From contig JACJYV010000008.1 in NCBI GenBank assembly GCA_020635905.1, forward strand, positions 1-64,000: a stretch of DNA of 64,000 nucleotides, given 5' to 3'. Below the pieces are notes generated by a model. It saw nothing but the letters and a program-made list of their open reading frames with translations. It had not been told where the DNA came from and did not search any database. The position numbers and the translations under genes are program-made. The first letter of the stretch is position 1, and every line of letters starts with the position of its first letter. The DNA is from Bacteroidia bacterium. Its GTDB lineage: Bacteria; Bacteroidota; Bacteroidia; J057; JADKCL01. Shown here piece by piece: positions 16,795-25,891 of this stretch.

Positions 16795-18432
16795 TCATTC
16801 CTCTGCAGGAGTCTTGTCCACCACAATCCGGTGGTCGTGGTTGGCGACTTTCCAGGCGACCATGAAGACCAACTCACCGATGGTGGTCATTTTGCCGAAG
16901 CGGATTTTCTCCACGGTATCTGTAGGCTTGTGATAGTCGTCGTGAACCCCGGTAAAGTAGAAGATCACGGGGATATTGTGTTTGGCGAAATTATAGTGGT
17001 CGCTTCGGTAGTAGAAACGATTGGGATCGTCTTCTGAATTATAGGTGTAATCGAGGGTAAGGCGGGTAAAATCCTTGTTGGCAGATTCATTGATTTCGTG
17101 CAATTCGCTGCTGAGGCGATCAGAACCGATCACATACACGTAGTTCTCGTTGGACTCATGCTGTTTGTCCACCCGGCCGATCATGTCGATGTTGAGGTCG
17201 CAGATTGTGTTTTCGAGAGGGAAAACCGGGTGTTCGGTGTAGTACTCAGAGCCCAGCAATCCTTTTTCCTCCCCGGAAACGCACATGAAGAGAATAGAGC
17301 GATTGGGGCGGTAGCCGTTCTGAGCGGCCAGGGTAAAGGCTTCGGCCAGTTCGAGCACAGTCACGGTGCCGGACCCGTCGTCGTCGGCTCCGTTGTAGAT
17401 GTCATCCCCCGAAATGCCAAGATGATCATAGTGGGCCGTAACCAGAATAATATCCTTCGAGTCTCCCGTTCCTTCCAGCAGCCCCAGCACGTTGTGAGAT
17501 TCCACTTCCTTCACCTCCGACTCCACGGTCATGGAAAAGGAGGCTCCTTTGAAGCCCTGCTCAGGCACCAGGGCATACTGATTGAGGCTTTTGCGCACAT
17601 CATCCAGCTTCATTTTGTTCTTTTTGAACAGTTCCAGGCCCATTTCTTCGGAGAGGTAGATCATGGGAATGGGAGGATCGGTTTTGTCGGCGGCCAGGCC
17701 CAGGGAACTGCCCTCAACCAGGCGTTTCACCCAGCGGCTGTTGATGTAGCGGTCAAAATCTTCCTTTTTGAGGATGGTGAGCATGGCAATGGCGCCTTTC
17801 TCCTGGAGGTAATTGCGCTTTTTGCGGAGTTCGGTGCTCCACTCCGAGGGTTCAGTGGTGCCGGTGAGGAGGTAATTGCCATCTGCACCCACGGGTTCGC
17901 CGCTGAGCACCACGGCTATTTTGCCGCTGAGCAGGGTATTGCCAATGTTATTATACTTTTCTTCCCCGATCCCGTAGCCGGCAAATACCAGGTCCCCTTT
18001 GAGGTCCTGGGCGAAGGCACCGCGGTTGAAGGCAAAGAAGTCCTTCATGAGGCTGTATTCGGATTTGGGGGAGAGACTGATGCGGGCGCTTTTCACGGAG
18101 GCGCTTTCCAGCAGGAAGGTCTGGAGGTAGGAATACTGTCCGTTTTCGATCACGGGAGGCTTGAGGCCCAGGCGGCCAAACTGAGCGGCGATGTATTTGG
18201 CGGCCACCCTTTGTCCGCGGGTGGCGGTTTCGCGGCCTTCGAGCTCGTCGGAGGCGAGGAAGGTGAGGTGGGCCTTCAGGTCTTCGGGAGAAATGGTGCC
18301 GGCGAATTTGGCCATCATGGCCGGATTATTGCGGTCGGCGGCTTCGTCGGGAGGTCCCTGGGCGATCATGGGCCGGGCCGGGATGAGGGAGAGCAGGAAT
18401 CCGGCAAGTACCAGTGAAAGTGTTTTTTTCAT
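16795..18432 (-). CDS. Exported M28-family zinc metallopeptidase
   Basis: The 545-residue product has a signal peptide (ending near residue 25, MIAQG), a helical lead-in with HLTFLASDELEGRETATRG, a protease-associated insertion (about 130-280) and an M28 catalytic domain. Zinc-site motifs are VTAHYDHLGISGDDIYNGAD near residues 330-349, SGEEKGLLGSEYY near 382, NIDMIGRV near 410 and FTGVHDDYHKPTDT near 510. M28 enzymes are aminopeptidases or carboxypeptidases; the substrate cannot be told. No T9SS domain, so it is probably periplasmic. Confidence 0.92.
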   Translation of the reverse strand: MKKTLSLVLAGFLLSLIPARPMIAQGPPDEAADRNNPAMMAKFAGTISPEDLKAHLTFLASDELEGRETATRGQRVAAKYIAAQFGRLGLKPPVIENGQYSYLQTFLLESASVKSARISLSPKSEYSLMKDFFAFNRGAFAQDLKGDLVFAGYGIGEEKYNNIGNTLLSGKIAVVLSGEPVGADGNYLLTGTTEPSEWSTELRKKRNYLQEKGAIAMLTILKKEDFDRYINSRWVKRLVEGSSLGLAADKTDPPIPMIYLSEEMGLELFKKNKMKLDDVRKSLNQYALVPEQGFKGASFSMTVESEVKEVESHNVLGLLEGTGDSKDIILVTAHYDHLGISGDDIYNGADDDGSGTVTVLELAEAFTLAAQNGYRPNRSILFMCVSGEEKGLLGSEYYTEHPVFPLENTICDLNIDMIGRVDKQHESNENYVYVIGSDRLSSELHEINESANKDFTRLTLDYTYNSEDDPNRFYYRSDHYNFAKHNIPVIFYFTGVHDDYHKPTDTVEKIRFGKMTTIGELVFMVAWKVANHDHRIVVDKTPAEE

Positions 18433-18556
18433 GACAGCGAACTATGTTTTTGGACAATGGGTCTGGGGATTCTGCTTCACAAATCAGGCCAAACCCGCTT
18501 CACAACTTTAATGTTACGGAGAAATCTATTGCAAATAGTGCTAAAATACTCCGGGA

Positions 18557-18985
18557 TCAGCCAATCTTATGGGCCCGGCGGGCATGGCGACCGCCTTCAA
18601 AAGGGGTATTGAGAAAGGTCTGCACCAGAGAGCGGGCTTCGTCAATGGAAATGAAACGGGCCGGCAGGCAGAGCACGTTGGCGTCGTTGTGCTGGCGGGC
18701 AAGCTGGGTGATTTCCTCGTTCCAGGCAAGAGCTCCGCGCACCCCTGCGTGCTTGTTGACGGTCATGCAAACTCCGTTGCCGCTGCCGCACACCACGATA
18801 CCCATCTCCGGGTTGCCAGCTGCCACGACTTCGGCCAGGGGGTGGGCATAGTCGGGATAGTCGCAGGATTCGGTACTGTTGGTACCAAAGTCCATCACGG
18901 CGTAGCCTTCATTCTCCAACATGAGTTTGATGGCTTCCTTGTATTCAAATCCGGCGTGGTCGCTGGCGATGGCTATTGCATTCAT
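18557..18985 (-). CDS. rpiB: Ribose 5-phosphate isomerase B
   Basis: The 142-residue protein interconverts ribulose 5-phosphate and ribose 5-phosphate in the pentose phosphate pathway. It shows the LacAB/RpiB signature: IAIASDHAGFEYKE at the start, DFGTNSTESCDYPDYAHPLA near residues 32-51, and the active-site loop GIVVCGSGNGVCMTVNKHAG near 62-81, which includes the catalytic cysteine. ARxHNDANVLCLPAR near 96 completes the set. It lies 21 bases after tatC and is probably cotranscribed with it. Confidence 0.96.
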   Translation of the reverse strand: MNAIAIASDHAGFEYKEAIKLMLENEGYAVMDFGTNSTESCDYPDYAHPLAEVVAAGNPEMGIVVCGSGNGVCMTVNKHAGVRGALAWNEEITQLARQHNDANVLCLPARFISIDEARSLVQTFLNTPFEGGRHARRAHKIG

Positions 18986-19006
18986 GTTATTTCTGTTGGG
19001 TTATTT

Positions 19007-19843
19007 TCAGGCGGTGGCCTCCTTGAGTGCTTCTTTGCGTCTGCGCTCCACCACCCGGCTGCTGATCCAGATGCCCACTTCGTAAAGCATGAAGAGGGGG
19101 ATAAACACGACGATCTGACTGAGCGGGTCGGGGGGAGTGAGGAGGGCTGAGATGAAGAGGATTACAACCACGGCATGGCGGCGGTATTTCTTCAGAAACT
19201 GGGGCGTGACAAAGCCGAGGCGGGTGAGGTAATAGATGAGGATGGGAAGCTGAAACAGGGCTCCCGTGCCGCCCATGAGGAGCATGACGAAGGAGATGTA
19301 ATCCCCAATGCGCCAGTTGTTTTCGATGCCCTCCACCAGTTCGAAGCTGGTGAAAAACTTGATGGAGAAAGGCATGATGATGAAGTAGCCAAAGAGTACG
19401 CCGGAAAAGAAGAGGGTGCTCATGGAGAGCACATTCCAGCGGGCGGCTTTGCGCTCACCTTCGGTGAGGCCGGGCTTGATGAAGCGCCAGAGCTCCCAGA
19501 CCAGGAAGGGAAAGCCGAGGATCACCCCTCCAAAGAAGGAATAGACCATGGCCTTCATGAACTGCTCGTAGGGAGACAGGACCTGCATTTTCACCGCCAC
19601 ATCGCTGTTGCAAAATTCGTCGGTGAGCTGGCAGAGGTATTGATTGGTGATGAAATCATCCTGGAGGGGCCAGAAAAACACATTGGTCATGACCCATTTG
19701 CGCACCACAAATAAGGCAATGGCAATCGCCCCGGTAAAGATGGCGCCCCGGAAGAGGTGCCAGCGCAATTCTTCCAGGTGGTCCAGGAAGGACATTTCCT
19801 TTTCAGGATCTTTTTCTGATTTACGCCAGGAGAATAGTCCCAT
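19007..19843 (-). CDS. tatC: Sec-independent protein translocase TatC
   Basis: The 278-residue inner-membrane protein has the TatC layout of six membrane segments. Visible hallmarks are FLDHLEELRWHLFRG near residues 18-32, SPYEQFMKAMVYSFFGGVIL near 89-108, FPFLVWELWRFIKPGLTEGE near 110-130, and FQLPILIYYLTRLGFVTPQF near 196. TatC is the receptor for twin-arginine signal peptides. It is the first gene of a short unit with rpiB. Word repeats fill the upstream region, so no promoter could be picked. Confidence 0.95.
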   Translation of the reverse strand: MGLFSWRKSEKDPEKEMSFLDHLEELRWHLFRGAIFTGAIAIALFVVRKWVMTNVFFWPLQDDFITNQYLCQLTDEFCNSDVAVKMQVLSPYEQFMKAMVYSFFGGVILGFPFLVWELWRFIKPGLTEGERKAARWNVLSMSTLFFSGVLFGYFIIMPFSIKFFTSFELVEGIENNWRIGDYISFVMLLMGGTGALFQLPILIYYLTRLGFVTPQFLKKYRRHAVVVILFISALLTPPDPLSQIVVFIPLFMLYEVGIWISSRVVERRRKEALKEATA

Positions 19844-19846
19844 TTT

Positions 19847-19993
19847 TACGGTTTACAGTTTACGGTTTACGGTTTATTAGTTGGTGGTTGGTAGTTATTG
19901 GTTGGTAGTTGGTTGGTGGTTGGTGGTTATTGGTTGGTAGTTTGGTAGTGCTGACCGCTGATAGCTGATAGCTGACCGCTTGTCGCTGACCGC
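19847..19993. repeat. Three adjoining word-repeat blocks
   Basis: Three different near-tandem word repeats follow one another between tatC and the 19994 gene. At 19847-19880 the word is ACGGTTTAC, at 19881-19949 it is TTGGTGGTTGGTAGTT, and at about 19952-19993 it is GCTGACCGCTGATAGCTGATAG. None looks coding. Similar words recur elsewhere in the window, at 6181, 55549 and 61370. Confidence 0.7.
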
Positions 19994-21487
19994 TCAAAAC
20001 GTTATTTTTATCAACTTATAATCATTGCCGACGGGGTCGCCCACGCCCATGAGGACCATGGTGGATGAGTTGATCATGGCGCTGCGTTTGGGAAAGAACA
20101 GGTACTTCGATTCCTGATTCCGGGCGAGGTCCACGCTGGTGGTTTCGCCGGTGTTGAGGTTGAAGGAGGTGCAGACGATTTTGCCCTGGGCGCCTCTTTC
20201 GTTGAGGTACACAAAGTTGAGCTTGCCGGGGGAAATGCCTGCCACGTAACTGAGGAGGCGGCCACTGGAGTAGTCGCGCTGCAGTTTGCTGAAGGTATTG
20301 GCCCAGATTATCTCGCCTTTTTTCATGTCAAGGGTTATTACGCCCACGTCGTTGTACGCATACTGAAGCTGCTTGTTGTGGATCTGGGTGTAGAATTCCT
20401 CCATGATCCAGTAAAGACGTCCCTGATTTTCGATCAGTTCTGACTTGCTGAAGTTGGCTCCGTTCTTGGCGTATTTGTTCATCCAGTTTTCGGGAAGGTC
20501 GATCACCTTCTCTTCGGTAAGGGTCAGTTCCCGGGATATATTGAACTTCTTGTACACGATTTTGTTCCATTTGAGGGGCACTCCTGAGCTTTTGGCCCCG
20601 TTGAGGAAGCCGCCTTCAGAGCCGTCGGAGAGGATGCCGAGGAAAATGAGGTCGCCGTCCTGGTTGATGTGGATGCGTCCGTCGGGGAAGGAGGAGTTGC
20701 GGAAGTTGAGGGCGTGCTGGGTGAATTTGTTTTCGCGGGAGTCGTAGCGCAGGATAACGGGGCGGAAGAGGGTATCCTTGACGGAGTTGGTCATGATCTC
20801 GTACTCCATGAGGAGGTAGAGGTTGCCTTTTTCGTCCACGGTGGCCTGCTTGGCTTTGTATTTCTGATCCTGGAAGGGAAGGACCAGCTTTTTGCCCCAG
20901 GTCTGGCGCCCGTCGTCGCTCCAGACGGAGAAGAAGTAGTTGCGCTTTTTGTAGGAATCGTTGGGGTTGTGGCCCATCCAGAGGATTTTACCGCCATCCA
21001 CCGACTGAGCCAGGTAATCTTCGTAGCCCTTTTTGGCTTTCTTGTCGTAGTTGGACATTTTGATGAGTCCGCCTTTGGGAACGCCGTCGGGGGAGTAAAA
21101 CTGGACCATGGTATTGGGCTGCTTTTTGGAAGCAGGGTTGTACTGGTGGCCGAGGAGGGCAATGTTTTCCTTCATGCGGGTGAGGTGGAATACATCGAGG
21201 GGAGCGGTGCCGGGTTTGGAGGTGATCTGGGCCCAGTTTTCGTTGAACTCGGTGTCGTAGCCCTGGAGGTAATAGCCGGTCTCTTTGCGCTCGGTGCCTC
21301 TGACCCAGTATTCGACGAAGGCAAATTTGTCTTTGCCCATGGGCACGAGGGCCGAAGGGTAGCCTACGGTATTTACGTAATAGCCGGTGAGGGGGAATAC
21401 TTTTTCGCGGCTGATCTTCTGGGCCTGGAGTAAACTGAGGCTGCAAAGGAGGCCGAGGATCAGGGTAAGGAGGTTTTTCTTATTCAT
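19994..21487 (-). CDS. Secreted protein of unknown function, propeller-like
   Basis: The 497-residue product has a clear signal peptide (to LLQAQ near residue 22). The remainder has repeated strands with Asp-rich turns, for example VDGGKILWMGHNPND near 160, WSDDGRQTWGKKLVLPF near 185 and HINQDGDLIFLGILSDGSEG near 275, like WD/BNR-type propellers. No catalytic motif or T9SS domain was found. It starts 9 bases after glyA on the same strand, so it is probably the distal gene of a glyA transcript, though a functional link is not obvious. Confidence 0.75.
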   Translation of the reverse strand: MNKKNLLTLILGLLCSLSLLQAQKISREKVFPLTGYYVNTVGYPSALVPMGKDKFAFVEYWVRGTERKETGYYLQGYDTEFNENWAQITSKPGTAPLDVFHLTRMKENIALLGHQYNPASKKQPNTMVQFYSPDGVPKGGLIKMSNYDKKAKKGYEDYLAQSVDGGKILWMGHNPNDSYKKRNYFFSVWSDDGRQTWGKKLVLPFQDQKYKAKQATVDEKGNLYLLMEYEIMTNSVKDTLFRPVILRYDSRENKFTQHALNFRNSSFPDGRIHINQDGDLIFLGILSDGSEGGFLNGAKSSGVPLKWNKIVYKKFNISRELTLTEEKVIDLPENWMNKYAKNGANFSKSELIENQGRLYWIMEEFYTQIHNKQLQYAYNDVGVITLDMKKGEIIWANTFSKLQRDYSSGRLLSYVAGISPGKLNFVYLNERGAQGKIVCTSFNLNTGETTSVDLARNQESKYLFFPKRSAMINSSTMVLMGVGDPVGNDYKLIKITF

Positions 21488-21496
21488 GGTACAGGC

Positions 21497-22762
21497 TTAT
21501 TTGTACAGGGGAAACTGTTTCATCAGGTCGTGGACTTCCCCGCGGACGGAGGTAATGACACTTTCGTCTGAGGGGGCCATGAGAACCCGGTCGATGAGGC
21601 GGGCTATTTCACCCATGGCGGCTTCGTCGCAGCCCCGGGTGGTGACGGCGGCGGTGCCGAGGCGGATGCCGCTGGTGACGAAGGGGCTCTGGTCGTCGAA
21701 GGGGACCATGTTTTTATTGGCGGTGATGTCGGCGGCCACGAGGGCATCTTCGGCTACTTTGCCGGTGAGGCCTTTGTTGCGGAGGTCGACCAGCATGAGG
21801 TGATTGTCGGTGCCGCCGGAGATGAGCTGGTAGCCCCGCTCCACGAGGGCGGCTGCGAGGGCATGTGCATTTTTGATGACCTGTCCGCAGTAGGTTTTGA
21901 ATCCGGGCTGCAGGGCTTCGCCGAAGGCCACGGCCTTGGCGGCGATGATGTGCATGAGGGGGCCACCCTGGGAACCGGGGAATACGGCGCTGGAGAGCAG
22001 GGTGCTGGTTTTGCGTACGACCCCGCTGGCCGTGGCTATGCCGAGGGGGTTGGGTCCGTCTTTGCCTACCATGATGAGTCCGCCGCGGGGGCCGCGGAGG
22101 GTCTTGTGGGTGGTGGTGGTGACGACATGGCAATGCTCCATGGGGTTGTTGAGGTAGCCGGTGGCTATGAGCCCGGCGGGGTGGGCGATGTCGGCCATGA
22201 GGGCTGCACCCACTTCATCGGCGATGGAGCGCATGGTGGCGTAGTCCCAGTCGCGGGAGTAGGCACTGGCGCCGGCGATGATGAGTTTGGGTTTTTCGGC
22301 TTTGGCTTTGTCGCGGATGCGGTCGAAGTCGATGCGGCCGGTTTCGCGCTCCACGCCGTAGAAGGTGGCGCGGTATAGCTTGCCGGAGAAGTTGACCGGG
22401 CTGCCGTGGGTAAGGTGGCCGCCGTGGGAGAGATCGAAGCCGAGGATGGTGTCGCCGGGGTTGAGGAGGGCCAGCATGACGGCGGAGTTGGCCTGGGAGC
22501 CTGAGTGGGGCTGGACGTTGGCGTATTCGGCTCCGAAGAGGCTGCAGGCGCGCTCGATGGCGAGGTCTTCGACCATGTCCACAAACTGGCAGCCTCCGTA
22601 GTAGCGTTTGGCGGGATAGCCCTCTGCATATTTGTTGGTGAGGACGCTTCCGGCAGCTTCCATGACGGCCCGGCTGACGAAGTTTTCGGAGGCAATCAGT
22701 TCGATTCCTTCTTCCTGACGCTGCTGTTCCCAGGCTATGATTTTAAAAATCGGTTCGGGCAT
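21497..22762 (-). CDS. glyA: Serine hydroxymethyltransferase
   Basis: This 421-residue PLP enzyme interconverts serine and glycine and supplies one-carbon units to tetrahydrofolate. Family hallmarks are ELIASENFVS near residues 21-30, NKYAEGYPAKRYYGGCQFVD near 43-62, NVQPHSGSQAN near 82, DIAHPAGLIA near 191, and the PLP-binding lysine in TTTTHKTLRGPRGG (Lys220). It has full family length. A secreted protein gene follows after 9 bases. Confidence 0.97.
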   Translation of the reverse strand: MPEPIFKIIAWEQQRQEEGIELIASENFVSRAVMEAAGSVLTNKYAEGYPAKRYYGGCQFVDMVEDLAIERACSLFGAEYANVQPHSGSQANSAVMLALLNPGDTILGFDLSHGGHLTHGSPVNFSGKLYRATFYGVERETGRIDFDRIRDKAKAEKPKLIIAGASAYSRDWDYATMRSIADEVGAALMADIAHPAGLIATGYLNNPMEHCHVVTTTTHKTLRGPRGGLIMVGKDGPNPLGIATASGVVRKTSTLLSSAVFPGSQGGPLMHIIAAKAVAFGEALQPGFKTYCGQVIKNAHALAAALVERGYQLISGGTDNHLMLVDLRNKGLTGKVAEDALVAADITANKNMVPFDDQSPFVTSGIRLGTAAVTTRGCDEAAMGEIARLIDRVLMAPSDESVITSVRGEVHDLMKQFPLYK

Positions 22763-22857
22763 GCAATTTTTTCCTTATTTTAACGCATTATCTATGCTGG
22801 CTGCAAATTAACCGGAGGTATTTCCCCTTGATTTACGCTGAGCAAAGTTAACGGAAA

Positions 22858-25350
22858 TTGGTGCTTTCTCAAATTCATTCCATTTTGATTTTCAGCAGAA
22901 TTAAAAAGACCCCTCCCCTCCTCTTTTGTCTGGTTTTCCCCGCTTTGTGGCTGTTTGGGGCGCTGTCGTTGCAGGCTCAGGTTTCAGTTTCGGGCCGGGT
23001 AACGGATGCTTCCACCGGACAGGGATTGCCCTTTGTGCATATTTCTTCGCCCCTCAGTCAGCGGGGTACGTTGTCGGATCTGGACGGTAAGTTTTCGCTG
23101 GTGCTGCCCTCGGTGCCGGACAGTCTTTATTTTTCGCTGCTGGGTTACCGGAAATCTGCATTTCTGGTGGAAGGACCGTGGGAAAACCGGGTAGTGGCCC
23201 TGAAGGACCAGGAGGTGAATCTGGAGGAGGTGGTGATCACTCCGGATATGGATCCGGCGCTGCGGATCATGCGGCTGGTGATCCGAAATAAGAAGCGGAA
23301 TGAGATCTGGTCGCTGCCGGAGTTCAGCTATGAGGGCTATAATAAGCTGCGGGTGCTGGTGGATTCGGCGGGTCTGAGGCCGGACACTTCAAGCCGGGAC
23401 AGTCTGCTGGCCAGTACGGACTTTATGGTGTGGGAGTCGGTTTCGCATGCGGATTATGTGCGACCGGGTAAGTTTCGGGAGACGGTGCTGGCTTCGCGTA
23501 CGGCGGGGTATCCGGATAAGAGTTTTCCGCTGTCGGCGGCTGATCTGCAATCGCTGACGCTTTATGATCATTATCTGAAGGTGATGGGGGATGCTTTCCT
23601 GTCGCCGGTGTCGGGAGAAGGGCTGGGGCAGTACCGTTTTCAACTGCTGGAGGTGTTTCCGGAGGGGAAAGATACTTTGTTTACGCTGCATTTTACGCCG
23701 AAGAAGTCTCTGCAAAAGGGGATGGAGGGGCTGCTGTTTGTACGGTCGGGGTGCTGGGCACTGGAAAGTGTGAAGGCGGATCTGCTGCCGGGTTCGAACC
23801 CGTTGTTGTTTAATTCGGGTACGATCCGGCAAATCTACCAGCGGCTGAACGATACGGTTTTCTTTCCCAGGCAACTGAATACGGACCTGCACCTGCTGCC
23901 GCTGATGAAGGGTACGATGGTGGAACTTATTCTGACGGGGCGCTCCTATTTTAATGAGGTGAAGTTTGAGAGCCAACTGAAAGGGAGGGAATTTGGGGAA
24001 GTGGATCTGGTGATGGCCCCGGTGAAGGCAGACAGTGCGGCGGCGGTGCTGGAGGCAGGGCGGGCGGTGCCGCTGACGGAGCGGGAAAGAAACAGCTATG
24101 TGTTTATGGACAGTCTGGGGAAGGAAAACGGGATCAGCCGGCTGTATGACCAGTTTTATAAGCTGCAATATAACCGGATCGCGCTGGGGAAGATTGATGC
24201 GGACTACTCGCGGCTGGGGATGATCACGGGGCTGGAATGGTACCGGCTGGGGCTGGGATTGTACACGAATGAGCGGTTGCTGCGGTGGGCCAGTATCGGG
24301 GGTTACGGGGCGTACGGGCTGAGGGATAAGCAGTTTAAGTACGGGGGCTCGGCGACGTTTACACCTTTCCGGTCGAGGGCGCTGGTGGCGGGGCTGGCGT
24401 ATGACCACGATCTGCGTGAAACGGGGTATGAGCGGCTGGAACTGTTTCCGGAACGGCCCCTGTATGAGCAGGTGTATCAGGATGTAGTGTTCAGGCTGCA
24501 ACATGCGCGGTATTTTGACTATGTGGATCTGAAATCGGGCTGGCTGGCGGTGAGCCTGCCGAAGAACTTTTCTTTGCGGGGAAATTTTGCGGCTGGTACG
24601 TACCGGCCGGGGCTGCCGTGGAGTTATGGGGGGCGGGACACTTTCCGGATAGACGAGATCTCGGTGGTGGGGAGATGGGCGCCGGGGGAGAAGTTTTCGC
24701 AGACGGATGAGATACGGGTGCGGCAGGTGGCGCAGGTGCCGGTGTTGCAGGTGCGGTGGCGGCAGGGGGTGAACTGGCTGGGGGGGAATACGCTGTACCA
24801 GCAGTGGGATGCTTCGTTTCACCAGCGGGTGCGGGTGGGGGCCGGGAATATCTTTGCGTGGCGGTTGAGCGGGGGCTATACGCAGGATGTGGTGCCGATG
24901 AGTAAGATGTATGTGTTTCGGGGTACGCGGCGGCCGGAGGGTAATGTGATCACGGATGTGGGGTACGCTTTCAATACGATGCGGACGAATGAGTTTGCGG
25001 CGAACCAGTATGCGACGCTGTTTGTGGGGTGGCACTGGGGGAGCAGTCCGATCAGGAAGGGGCCGTTGCGGCCGACTTTTTCGGTAACGGGGAAGGCGGC
25101 CTGGGGGCGGCTGCTGCCGGGTACGGCGGAGCTACACCGGCCCTACGGGATGCTGACTGCACCGGAGAAGGTGTATGTGGAGGCGGGGCTGGCAGTGCAA
25201 AACTTTGTGCCGCGGGGGAAAAGGCCCACGCTGGTGATGTCGACGATATTCAGCCAGATCGGGATCGGGGTGTACTACCGGGTGGGGGCGTATGCCCTGG
25301 ACCGGCAATGGGATAATATTGCGGTGCGGCTAACGGCAGTGGGGTTTTGA
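22858..25350 (+). CDS. DUF5686 outer-membrane protein with carboxypeptidase-like domain
   Basis: The 830-residue product begins with a hydrophobic signal sequence ending LQAQ near residue 41. A carboxypeptidase-regulatory-like beta domain follows (about 43-115: VSGRVTDASTGQGLPFVHIS, GTLSDLDGKFSLVLP), as in TonB-dependent receptors. The next region, DPALRIMRLVIRNKKRNE near 132, marks DUF5686, and the C-terminal half is regular beta strands suggesting a barrel. The function is unknown. No ATG is available: the start is a TTG at 22858 or GTG at 22861. The coding strand is very G-rich, with GC near 70% in places, much above the next genes. Confidence 0.85.
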   Translation: MVLSQIHSILIFSRIKKTPPLLFCLVFPALWLFGALSLQAQVSVSGRVTDASTGQGLPFVHISSPLSQRGTLSDLDGKFSLVLPSVPDSLYFSLLGYRKSAFLVEGPWENRVVALKDQEVNLEEVVITPDMDPALRIMRLVIRNKKRNEIWSLPEFSYEGYNKLRVLVDSAGLRPDTSSRDSLLASTDFMVWESVSHADYVRPGKFRETVLASRTAGYPDKSFPLSAADLQSLTLYDHYLKVMGDAFLSPVSGEGLGQYRFQLLEVFPEGKDTLFTLHFTPKKSLQKGMEGLLFVRSGCWALESVKADLLPGSNPLLFNSGTIRQIYQRLNDTVFFPRQLNTDLHLLPLMKGTMVELILTGRSYFNEVKFESQLKGREFGEVDLVMAPVKADSAAAVLEAGRAVPLTERERNSYVFMDSLGKENGISRLYDQFYKLQYNRIALGKIDADYSRLGMITGLEWYRLGLGLYTNERLLRWASIGGYGAYGLRDKQFKYGGSATFTPFRSRALVAGLAYDHDLRETGYERLELFPERPLYEQVYQDVVFRLQHARYFDYVDLKSGWLAVSLPKNFSLRGNFAAGTYRPGLPWSYGGRDTFRIDEISVVGRWAPGEKFSQTDEIRVRQVAQVPVLQVRWRQGVNWLGGNTLYQQWDASFHQRVRVGAGNIFAWRLSGGYTQDVVPMSKMYVFRGTRRPEGNVITDVGYAFNTMRTNEFAANQYATLFVGWHWGSSPIRKGPLRPTFSVTGKAAWGRLLPGTAELHRPYGMLTAPEKVYVEAGLAVQNFVPRGKRPTLVMSTIFSQIGIGVYYRVGAYALDRQWDNIAVRLTAVGF

Positions 25351-25708
25351 AGGGGTTTTCAGAATATATCTCAATATCTCAAATGGGAAGATTCGTAATA
25401 CTTTGCAATTCAGGGTAATATTTCTAAATTGACATCGGCTCTAAGAGGCTACAATCGGAAAAGATTTTGGGAATTGACAAGGGGTGACAAGTTGCAACCC
25501 TAATTTGCTTTAAGCAGGCCCTATCCTGCGCTGACAAATTATCCATCAACAGAGATTAATTGCATAGCAGCCTTGCTCATTTGAGCAAACAGATCTGATT
25601 TTATTCAAAATTTCCTACTGCTTTGGAATTGAAAGAAAAAACGATTGGATATTTCACAGAGACTGGTCCTTAACCAGGCCTTGAGCTTTTGAAAAAGGAA
25701 TAGCAACC
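25351..25708. other. Intergenic region without a gene
   Basis: No coding sequence or convincing hairpin is visible here. The base composition falls sharply after the G-rich DUF5686 gene and stays AT-rich to about 32.7 kb. Confidence 0.5.
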
Positions 25709-25830
25709 GGGAGCCTCTTAAATCAAAGAAGGTCAAGGTGGCCGCAGTGGAAGAAAGGGCAGTTTACTGAAGTAAATGAGCATTTCTGAAACAATTCCAA
25801 CCCAAAGATTCAAAGTTTTTAGGGGTACCC
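25709..25830 (+). repeat. Dispersed repeat R2, copy 2
   Basis: This 122-base copy of R2 keeps GTTTACTGAAGTAAATGAGC, the hairpin core, and TTTCTGA, with degenerate ends (GGGAGCCTC at the left, GGGGTACCC at the right). It lies 60 bases upstream of the split metallopeptidase gene. Confidence 0.75.
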
Positions 25831-25891
25831 GACAGAGATATATTCTCCAAAATCAATAAAAATTCATTTCATAACCGTTAATTTTAAACCT

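Noticed and set aside
17098..18417. 439-codon plus-strand frame opposite the M28 peptidase
   Set aside because: Antisense shadow; the M28 zinc motifs on the minus strand are decisive.
22763..22860. Glycine or other riboswitch upstream of glyA
   Set aside because: The upstream gap is short and no conserved aptamer core or terminator hairpin could be found.
23389..25035. 548-codon minus-strand frame opposite the DUF5686 gene
   Set aside because: Arg/Pro/His-rich antisense of a very GC-rich gene, with no start context or family.
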